A stretch of DNA of 5,940 nucleotides from Trebonia sp. Its GTDB lineage: Bacteria > Actinomycetota > Actinomycetes > Streptosporangiales > Streptosporangiaceae. This document shows, piece by piece, positions 1-4,899 of this stretch (position 1 is its first letter; every line of letters starts with the position of its first letter). Position numbers and translations under genes: made by a program. The notes beneath the pieces were generated by a model. That model did no database searches. It had not been told where the DNA came from and saw only the letters and a list, made by a program, of their open reading frames with translations. The DNA is taken from positions 1 to 5,940 of the forward strand of contig JASHPP010000213.1 in the NCBI GenBank assembly GCA_030038035.1, written 5' to 3'.

Positions 1-1
1 G

Positions 2-445
2 GCGGGCACCGAGATCACCCCGTCGATGATCCCGTCGGTCTCCCAGTACGCCGGGCAGCAGCTGCTGACCGGGCAGCAGGCCGAGGCCTACGCTGACCAC
101 TTCATCGCCGTGCACCTGCAGGAGATCGGCGGCGGCAAGACCTACTCCCAGCTGTCCACCGAGGCGATCGCCAAGCCGTCCGACACCGCGCTGGCCAATC
201 AGGTCGCGACCGTGTTCAAGGGCACCACGCTGCGGTCGATGCTGCTGAACGCCTACGGCTGGTGGAAGGTCTCCCAGATCACCTACATCGTCTCGCTGGT
301 GCTGTTCGGCCTGGGTACCGTGTCCTTCCTGGCCGGGGTCTTCGGGTTCGCCCGGATCCGCCGCGAGCGCCCAGGCGCCACCGTGTTCGGCCCGGCGATC
401 GAGCAGATCAAGGACGCCGGCCACGAGGCGGGTGCCACGTCCTGA
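2..445 (+). CDS. C-terminal part of a single-pass membrane protein of unknown function (5' end outside the window)
   Basis: The frame is open from the first bases of the window to TGA at 443-445, so this is a 3' fragment; the first ATG in it (26) is probably internal. About 147 residues are visible. Counting from that ATG, residues 1-80 are soluble and contain a conserved-looking stretch (QYAG, then AYADHFIAVHL, then GGGKTYSQ). Residues 85-109 form one hydrophobic helix (ITYIVSLVLFGLGTVSFLAG), followed by a positive RIRRER stretch and a short polar tail. The positive-inside rule suggests that the front part is outside the cell and the tail inside. From memory, similar actinobacterial proteins are often labelled 'aromatic ring-opening dioxygenase LigA'; no dioxygenase feature is visible here and I would not use that name. 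The function is unknown. It is followed by strong hairpins and appears unrelated to the catabolic genes downstream. Confidence 0.8.
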   Translation, partial: AGTEITPSMIPSVSQYAGQQLLTGQQAEAYADHFIAVHLQEIGGGKTYSQLSTEAIAKPSDTALANQVATVFKGTTLRSMLLNAYGWWKVSQITYIVSLVLFGLGTVSFLAGVFGFARIRRERPGATVFGPAIEQIKDAGHEAGATS

Positions 446-469
446 GGACGCGTCAGCCCGTAGCGCACA

Positions 470-500
470 CGCTCTCCCGGCCCGGCGGGCCGGGAGAGCG
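470..500 (+). terminator. Perfect 15-bp stem hairpin, terminator-like
   Basis: The arms 470-484 and 486-500 are exact reverse complements (CGCTCTCCCGGCCCG against CGGGCCGGGAGAGCG) around a single central base at 485; in RNA the loop would open to 3-5 nt. It lies 25 nt after the stop codon of the membrane protein. There is no T-tract, which is common for actinobacterial hairpin terminators. Its symmetry means it could act in both directions. Confidence 0.7.
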
Positions 501-549
501 CTGGCACGTCAGCACGACAAGCGCCCGCCGCGGCGGCGCCGGCGGGTAA

Positions 550-590
550 CGGGTGCGCGCGGCAGGCAAGGAAGCCTGCCGCCGCACCCG
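550..590. terminator. Second long hairpin, probable bidirectional terminator
   Basis: CGGGTGCG (550-557) pairs with CGCACCCG (583-590), and GCGGCAGGC (559-567) pairs with GCCTGCCGC (574-582). This gives a 17-bp stem interrupted only by an unpaired C at 558, with the 6-nt loop AAGGAA at 568-573. It sits between the plus-strand membrane gene and the minus-strand SnoaL-like remnant, which converge here, so it fits a shared terminator. A weaker inverted repeat (CCCGCCG 524-530 against CGGCGGG 540-546) lies just before it. Confidence 0.65.
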
Positions 591-609
591 CTTGGCTGAG
601 CGGGAGAGC

Positions 610-638
610 GGGTGTGGGGGGTGCGGGGGGTGCGGGGG
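610..638 (+). repeat. Triplicated 9-bp GTGYGGGGG repeat with G-quadruplex potential
   Basis: Three adjoining 9-mers occupy 612-620 (GTGTGGGGG), 621-629 (GTGCGGGGG) and 630-638 (GTGCGGGGG). With the preceding G they give G-runs at 610-612, 616-621, 625-630 and 634-638, separated by 3-nt loops TGT, TGC and TGC, which fits the canonical four-run quadruplex pattern. A further GGG lies at 602-604. On the minus strand this C-rich stretch encodes only a Pro/His repeat in the tail of the decayed SnoaL-like reading frame. Confidence 0.75.
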
Positions 639-875
639 CTGGTGAACCGCACGACGTCGCCGGCCTTGAGCGTCCATGACGAGGAACACGACCTCGGCGC
701 TCTCCTTGACGCACTCGTGCAGCGGCCGGTAGAACGCGACGATCGCGTCCCGCCCCCGCAGCGTGGTCCCGTCGGCGAACGAGAACGTCACGTCGTCGGC
801 GTAGTACCGGACGAGCGCGTCGTAGTTCGCGCCGTTGAACTCGGACAGGTACGCGCGGAATGTGGGTTCGTCCAT
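632..875 (-). pseudogene. Decayed SnoaL/NTF2-like gene with internal deletion and lost 3' end
   Basis: From ATG at 875-873 the minus strand encodes about 67 residues that read as the front half of a SnoaL-like (NTF2 fold, ketosteroid-isomerase-like) protein: MDEPTFRAYLSEFNGANYDA, then LVRYYADDVTFSF, then LRGRDAIVAFYRPLHE, then a beta strand EVVFLVMD ending near 672. The middle strands expected in a roughly 120-130 residue family member are missing. In another frame, starting at 670, the minus strand encodes LKAGDVVRFTS (to 638), which resembles a strand near the C-terminus of these proteins. The gene thus looks as if it lost about 30 codons in a frame-breaking deletion near 668-672, and it lost its last strand at the G-rich repeat. 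The original frame stays open to 453, but only through Pro/Arg-rich sequence and the terminator hairpins. A possible ribosome binding site AAGAAGG lies at 894-888, 12 nt before the ATG. The family assignment rests on recognition by eye. Confidence 0.6.
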
Positions 876-914
876 GGGGTAGCGGCGCCTTCTTGGCGCT
901 GGACAGGCGCCACG

Positions 915-945
915 GTTCGTTCGGGATAAATTTATTGATTCTGAT
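915..945. promoter_or_regulatory. AT-rich island in the divergent intergenic region
   Basis: In otherwise very GC-rich DNA, this stretch holds the palindrome ATAAATTTAT (926-935) followed by TGATTCTGAT. It lies between the minus-strand SnoaL remnant (start 875) and the plus-strand operon (start 1079), where promoters for one or both would be expected. On the minus strand TAAATT could serve as a -10 element for the remnant, but no convincing -35 is seen. The assignment is from composition and position only. Confidence 0.35.
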
Positions 946-966
946 CCGGACGGACAGCGGTTGCGG

Positions 967-984
967 CGTCTCACAATTGAGACG
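967..984. promoter_or_regulatory. Inverted repeat CGTCTCA-N4-TGAGACG, candidate operator
   Basis: The arms CGTCTCA (967-973) and TGAGACG (978-984) are perfect reverse complements around the spacer CAAT, the typical form of a dimeric regulator site. It lies 94 nt before the GTG start of the flavin monooxygenase gene. A possible actinobacterial -10 element (TAGCAT, 1007-1012, fitting TANNNT) downstream would place the repeat centre near -43, a common position for an activator covering a weak -35. The GAF regulator encoded from 4900 is the natural candidate to bind it, but this is inference. Confidence 0.5.
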
Positions 985-1067
985 GCGCCGCGGGCGGCTC
1001 GCTGCCTAGCATCGCGGCATCGGTGCGGTGCACCATCGATGTGTGGGCGAGTCGGGCAGTGGCAGTG

Positions 1068-1081
1068 AAGGAGCAGCGGTG
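1068..1081 (+). promoter_or_regulatory. Ribosome binding site deciding the GTG 1079 start
   Basis: AAGGAG at 1068-1073 stands 5 nt before GTG 1079-1081. The reading frame is open further upstream to another GTG at 1028, but that one has no Shine-Dalgarno sequence, and the 17 extra residues (MHHRCVGESGSGSEGAA) do not look like family sequence. Confidence 0.75.
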
Positions 1082-2149
1082 TCGCATGTGGGAGTGAACC
1101 TGGGATTCGGCAACCTGCACGAGGACCTGGCCGACGAGCAGATGTACGCGGGCGAGCTGCGGATCGCCGAGCTCGCCGGGGAACTGGGCTTCGACAGCGT
1201 ATGGGCCGTCGAGCACCACTTCGACAGCTACGCCATGTGCCCGGACAACGTGGTGTTCCTGGCGAACCTCGCCGCCCGGACCGAGCGGGTGTGGCTGGGC
1301 ACCGCCGCGGTGATCCTGCCGTGGAACGACCCGCTGCGCGTCGCCGAGAAGATGATCATGCTGGACATCCTGTCGGGAGGCCGGGCGATCCTCGGCATGG
1401 GCCGCGGGCTGTCGCGCATCGAGTACGCGCCGTTCAAGATCCCGATGTCGGAGTCCCGTGGGCGGTTCGACGAGGCGGCCGCGATGATCGCCAGCGCGCT
1501 CGAGACCGGCTGGATCGAGGGGGACGGGCCGTACTACCCCCAGCCGCGGGTCCAGCTGCGGCCGAGCCCGCCGAGGTCGTTCCGCGGCCGGCTGTACTGC
1601 GTCGCCGGTTCGCCCGACTCGATCGTCTCGTGCGTCAGCCTCGGCGCCGCCCTGATGTCGATTCCCACCCGGCCGGTGCCCGACCTCATGCCGACATACA
1701 CGGCGTACCGGCAGCAGTACCTGGCCGCGCACGGGGTCGCGGCGCCGCCGATCTCGCTGAACGTCAACATGTACTGCCACCCGGACGCATCCGTGGCGCG
1801 GGAGCGGTCCCGGCGGTACGCGCACGAGTTCTTCGCCTCGAACGTCCGGCATTACGAGATGGCAGGCGAGCACTTCGCGCAGACCGAGGGCTACCAGCGG
1901 TACGCCGAGACCGCCGCGATCTTGCGCAAGGTCGGGCTTGAGGCGGCGGCGGAGGCGTTCGCGTCGGTCGCGCTGTTCGGCACGCCGGACCAGATCCTCG
2001 CGCAGGTGGCGGGGATCAAGGACGTGCTCGGCGACTTCCAGCTGATCGTGATCCCCAGCTTCGGCGGGCTGCCGTACGAGCAGGCCAACCAGAGCGTTGA
2101 GCTGTTCGCCAAGGAGGTCATGCCGGGAGTGCGGGAGCTGCAGGGCTGA
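1079..2149 (+). CDS. LLM-class flavin-dependent monooxygenase (luciferase family)
   Basis: This 356-residue protein belongs to the bacterial-luciferase-like fold (TIM barrel), whose members use reduced FMN and O2 to oxygenate small organic substrates, with FMNH2 usually supplied by a separate reductase. Visible family marks are the N-terminal strand VGVNLGFGN, helix and strand LAGELGFDSVWAVEHHF with EHHF at residues 45-48 (matching the conserved His region of luciferase alpha), TERVWLGTAAVILPWNDPLR (about 68-87), and AEKMIMLDILSGGRAILGMG with GRG (about 89-110). The C-terminal GTPDQILAQVAGIKD and FQLIVIPSFGG are also typical. Length is normal for the family. The protein is cytoplasmic, with no signal peptide. 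It is the first gene of a set with a hydrolase 45 nt downstream and an SDR after that, so a Baeyer-Villiger type role (ketone to ester) is attractive but unproven; other LLM chemistries such as hydroxylation or desulfonation are possible. No flavin reductase gene is seen in the window. Confidence 0.9.
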   Translation: MSHVGVNLGFGNLHEDLADEQMYAGELRIAELAGELGFDSVWAVEHHFDSYAMCPDNVVFLANLAARTERVWLGTAAVILPWNDPLRVAEKMIMLDILSGGRAILGMGRGLSRIEYAPFKIPMSESRGRFDEAAAMIASALETGWIEGDGPYYPQPRVQLRPSPPRSFRGRLYCVAGSPDSIVSCVSLGAALMSIPTRPVPDLMPTYTAYRQQYLAAHGVAAPPISLNVNMYCHPDASVARERSRRYAHEFFASNVRHYEMAGEHFAQTEGYQRYAETAAILRKVGLEAAAEAFASVALFGTPDQILAQVAGIKDVLGDFQLIVIPSFGGLPYEQANQSVELFAKEVMPGVRELQG

Positions 2150-2194
2150 CCAGGCCGGGACGGTGCGCTGGCCCCGGGACCCAAGGAGGAGACA

Positions 2195-3958
2195 GTGGCC
2201 AAGCTCGACGTGCCAGCCGTCCAGGTGCTGGCGGAGTACAACGCGCCGGTCGAGATGCGCGACGGAACGACGCTGCGGGCCGCCGTCTACCGGCCCGCTT
2301 CTGGCGGCCGGTTCCCCGTGCTGCTCATCCGCAACCCCTACGGCGAGCCGATGGTGCGCGCGGCCCCGGTGCGGCCGGCCCTGGACGCGGGCTTCGCCGT
2401 GGTTTTGCAGGACTGCCGCGGCACCGGCACCTCGGACGGGGAGTTCCTGACGTTCGAGAGCGAGGCTCTCGACGGCGCGGACAGCGTCGAGTGGTGCGCC
2501 AGGCAGCCGTGGTCCGACGGGTCGGTGGCGATGTTCGGAGCCTCCTACCTGGGGATGGTGCAGTTCGCGGCCGCGTCCCAGGCGCCTTCCGGGCTGCGTG
2601 CGATCGTGCCCGTCGTCACCCCGGCGGACTACCACTGGGGGCTGGTCTACCGGCAGGGCGCGTTCACGCTCGGCCAGGCGCTGGCCTGGCACACCCTCAA
2701 GTCCGGGCAGGCGCTCGCCTACAGCGCGGCCGCCGGGCTGGACGTTTCGGCGGAGCTGCGTTCGCTGCTCGCGCTCATGGCCGATCCGGCGGCCGCCTAC
2801 GCGCACCTGCCGCTGCGGGACACCCCGGCGGTCAGCCGCATCCTGCCGAGCTGGCGCAAATGGCTGGACCACGAGGTGCGCGACGACTACTGGGACGGGC
2901 TGAGCTACCGGGATGCCCGCGACCGGGTGTCCGCGCCGGCGCTGCACGTGGGCGGCTGGTTCGACCTGTTCCTCGGCGGCACGCTCGACAATTTCGCGTT
3001 CCTCGCGCAGCACGCGGCCACCGCACGGGCCCGGGACGGGCAGCGGCTGATCGTCGGCCCGTGGACCCATGGCGACCGGTCCGGGGTCGCCGGCGAGCTG
3101 CACTTCGGCGCGTTCGGGTCGGAGCAGGCGATCCAGCTCGAGCAGCTGCAGATCGAGTTCCTGCGCGCCGCGACCGGGCGGCCGGGCGCCGCGACCGGGC
3201 GGCCGGGCGCAGCGGGTGCCGGGGATGTGCCCGGGCCGCGGGTGCGGCTGTTCGTCATGGGCGACAACGTCTGGCGCGAGGAGGACGAATGGCCGCTGGC
3301 CCGGACCCAGTGGACGCGCTGGTACCTGCACGCCGGCGGGAGCCTGTCGGCGGCCGCGCCCGGTGACTTCGACCCGCCCTCGCATTACACCCACGACCCG
3401 CGCGACCCGGTGCCGACGGCCGGCGGCGGCACGCTGATCATGGGGGCGCCGGGCCCGGTGCGGTGGCTGCCCGGGCCACGGGACCAGCGCGAGGTCGAGG
3501 CCCGGCCGGACGTCCTCTCGTTCACCAGTGCACCGCTGACCGCCGATCTCGAGGTGACCGGGCCGGTCAGCGTGACGCTGCACGCGGCGACCTCCGCGGC
3601 CGATACCGACTTCACCGCCAGGCTCGTCGACGTCTGGCCGGACGGCCGGGCGCTTGGCGTCACCGACGGCATCGTGCGGGCGCGCTATCGCGAGGGCAGC
3701 CGGTCGCCTCGCCCCGTCACGCCCGGCCAGGGCTATGAGTACACCATCGACCTCATCGCCACCAGCCAGGTGTTCAAGGCGGGGCACCGGCTGCGGGTCG
3801 ACGTCGCGAGCGCGAACTTCCCGTGCTTCGACCGCAACCCCGGCAACGGCGCGCCCGCCGCCACCGCGACCGAGGAGGACTTCGTAGTGGCAGAGCAGAC
3901 GATTTACCACGACCGTGCACGTCCGTCCTGCATCACGCTCCCGGTGATTCCGCGATGA
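2195..3958 (+). CDS. CocE/NonD-family serine hydrolase (S15-like alpha/beta hydrolase with C-terminal jelly-roll)
   Basis: This 587-residue protein starts at GTG 2195, with AAGGAGGA at 2183-2190. It resembles cocaine esterase CocE (574 residues) and the peptidase-S15-like acyl hydrolases. Residues about 17-130 hold the N-terminal alpha/beta hydrolase core: VEMRDGTTLRAAVYRP, LLIRNPYGEP (Tyr49, matching the oxyanion Tyr44 of CocE), VVLQDCRGTGTSDGEF and the nucleophile elbow GASYLG with Ser117. Asp257 in GGWFDLFLGGTLDN and His292 in VGPWTHGD complete the triad, close to Ser117/Asp259/His287 of CocE. Residues from about 345 form the C-terminal beta domain (LSFTSAPLTADLEVTGPVSV, TDFTARLVDVWPDG, FKAGHRLRVDVASANFP). 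A 7-residue duplication (AATGRPG twice, 325-338) lies in the linker between domains. There is no signal peptide, so it is probably cytoplasmic. Ester or lactone hydrolysis is expected, perhaps of the monooxygenase product; amide substrates cannot be excluded. Confidence 0.92.
   Translation: MAKLDVPAVQVLAEYNAPVEMRDGTTLRAAVYRPASGGRFPVLLIRNPYGEPMVRAAPVRPALDAGFAVVLQDCRGTGTSDGEFLTFESEALDGADSVEWCARQPWSDGSVAMFGASYLGMVQFAAASQAPSGLRAIVPVVTPADYHWGLVYRQGAFTLGQALAWHTLKSGQALAYSAAAGLDVSAELRSLLALMADPAAAYAHLPLRDTPAVSRILPSWRKWLDHEVRDDYWDGLSYRDARDRVSAPALHVGGWFDLFLGGTLDNFAFLAQHAATARARDGQRLIVGPWTHGDRSGVAGELHFGAFGSEQAIQLEQLQIEFLRAATGRPGAATGRPGAAGAGDVPGPRVRLFVMGDNVWREEDEWPLARTQWTRWYLHAGGSLSAAAPGDFDPPSHYTHDPRDPVPTAGGGTLIMGAPGPVRWLPGPRDQREVEARPDVLSFTSAPLTADLEVTGPVSVTLHAATSAADTDFTARLVDVWPDGRALGVTDGIVRARYREGSRSPRPVTPGQGYEYTIDLIATSQVFKAGHRLRVDVASANFPCFDRNPGNGAPAATATEEDFVVAEQTIYHDRARPSCITLPVIPR
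3165..3206 (+). repeat. Perfect 21-bp tandem duplication inside the hydrolase gene
   Basis: Positions 3165-3185 are repeated exactly at 3186-3206 and the first four bases recur again at 3207-3210. Each unit is in frame and adds AATGRPG to the protein (residues 325-331 and 332-338). It lies between the catalytic domain and the C-terminal beta domain, where extra linker length should be tolerated. Its perfection at nucleotide level suggests a recent slippage event. Confidence 0.9.
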
Positions 3959-4827
3959 GGCAGCTCACCGGCCGCGTCGCCGTGGTCACCGGGGCGGCGA
4001 GCGGCATCGGCCGGGCGCTGGCGGGCCGCTTCGCCGCCGAGGGAATGCGGTGCGTCCTCGCCGACATCGAGGAAGACGCGCTCTCGGCCGCGGTCGGCGA
4101 GCTGCGGTCGGCGGGCACGCCGGTCATCGGCGTCCGCACGGACGTCGCAAGCGCCGCGGACGTCCAGGCGCTCGCCGACGCCACAATCGCCGAGTTCGGC
4201 GCGGTCCACGTGCTGTGCAACAACGCCGGAGTGGGCGGCGGCACTGACTTCGCCCGGATCCCGCTGGACACGTGGGAGTGGGTGCTCGGCGTCAACCTGT
4301 GGGGGGTCATCCACGGCTGCCGCACCTTCCTGCCGCTGCTGGTCGGGCAGGACGAGGCGCACATCGTGAACACCTCGTCGATGGCGGCGCTGAACGGGCA
4401 TCCGCTCGGCCTGGCTCCGTACACGGTCTCGAAGTTCGGCGTGCTCGGGCTGAGCCAGAACCTGTTTTTCGAGCTGACCGCGACGACCGGCGGGCGGGTC
4501 GGGGTCTCCGTGCTCATCCCCGGGCTCACCAGGACACGGATCTTCGAGAGCACGCGGAACCGGCCGGCCGGCGTCACGGAGCCGCCACCGAGCAGCTTCG
4601 CGAACACGTCGCGGGCCATGATCGCGGGCGCGTGGGATGAGGCGATGCAGCCGTCGCTCGTCGCCGACGTGGTGGCCGACGCGATACGCGAGCAGCGGTT
4701 CTACGTCCTGCCCTGTGCTGACGAGGCGTACGACATGGCGCAGCAGCAGCTGCGCTGGATGCGGACGAACGAGCCGCTGGTGCCCGGACCCGGCGTCGCG
4801 CGCACCGCGGATGCGGCCGGTTCCTAA
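3955..4827 (+). CDS. SDR-family NAD(P)-dependent oxidoreductase (classical short-chain dehydrogenase)
   Basis: This 290-residue protein interconverts an alcohol and a carbonyl compound with a nicotinamide cofactor. The Rossmann signature TGAASGIG is at residues 12-19, and Asp37 at the end of the second strand (VLADIEE) favours NAD(H). NNAGV is at 89-93 and the catalytic set is Asn114 (GVNLWG), Ser142 (NTSSMAA), Tyr156 and Lys160 (YTVSK). The C-terminal part (IREQRFYVLPCADEAYDMAQ) resembles actinobacterial SDRs that carry a longer substrate-binding tail; the length is slightly above the 250 residues of the shortest classical members. The start ATG at 3955 overlaps the hydrolase stop as ATGA. 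There is no good Shine-Dalgarno sequence, so translation is probably coupled to the hydrolase. The frame is open upstream to 3823, but that part is a shadow of the hydrolase. The substrate is unknown; the context suggests oxidation of a secondary alcohol feeding the flavin monooxygenase. Confidence 0.93.
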   Translation: MRQLTGRVAVVTGAASGIGRALAGRFAAEGMRCVLADIEEDALSAAVGELRSAGTPVIGVRTDVASAADVQALADATIAEFGAVHVLCNNAGVGGGTDFARIPLDTWEWVLGVNLWGVIHGCRTFLPLLVGQDEAHIVNTSSMAALNGHPLGLAPYTVSKFGVLGLSQNLFFELTATTGGRVGVSVLIPGLTRTRIFESTRNRPAGVTEPPPSSFANTSRAMIAGAWDEAMQPSLVADVVADAIREQRFYVLPCADEAYDMAQQQLRWMRTNEPLVPGPGVARTADAAGS

Positions 4828-4899
4828 ATTGCCCGATTTTTAGCAGGATGGGAGATCTGGGGCTATCTCGGCTTCAGGAGGGCGGTGGGAGGCAGGCCT
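4828..4899 (+). promoter_or_regulatory. 72-nt spacer before the regulator gene, with its ribosome binding site
   Basis: The SDR stop TAA (4825-4827) is followed by an AT-rich run (CTAAATTG, then GATTTTTAG to 4843) in which CTAAA (4824-4828) and TTTAG (4839-4843) could pair weakly; this is too weak to call a terminator. GGGAGG at 4887-4892 stands 7 nt before ATG 4900 and decides that start; AGGAGG at 4876-4881 is too far away. The spacer could hold a separate promoter for the regulator, but no clear -35/-10 pair is visible, and readthrough from the operon is equally possible. Confidence 0.4.

Noticed and set aside
612..638. Possible CRISPR-like or other spaced repeat array
   Set aside because: The three 9-bp units adjoin without spacers and are low-complexity G-tracts.
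453..974. Full minus-strand open frame of 173 codons around the SnoaL remnant
   Set aside because: Only about residues 34-105 (from 875 down to about 666) look like protein; the N-terminal extension has no ribosome binding site and the tail is a translation of G-rich repeats and terminator hairpins.
1028..1078. Upstream GTG start for the flavin monooxygenase
   Set aside because: There is no Shine-Dalgarno sequence and the extension is unlike the family; GTG 1079 has AAGGAG 5 nt upstream and begins just before the conserved first strand.
2491..3366. Plus-strand open frame of 291 codons inside the hydrolase gene
   Set aside because: It is an out-of-frame shadow with Arg/Ala/Gly-rich composition and no motif.
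971..3910. Very long minus-strand open frame of 979 codons
   Set aside because: It lies opposite the flavin monooxygenase and hydrolase genes, is rich in Arg/Pro/Gly/His with no recognisable domain, and arises because GC-ending codons leave few stops on the other strand.
3823..3954. Longer N-terminus for the SDR
   Set aside because: The extra 44 residues overlap the end of the hydrolase in another frame and are Arg-rich; the SDR fold begins properly at ATG 3955.
4824..4843. Terminator between the SDR and regulator genes
   Set aside because: The only pairing is a 5-bp A/T-rich stem with a 10-nt loop, too weak to support a terminator.
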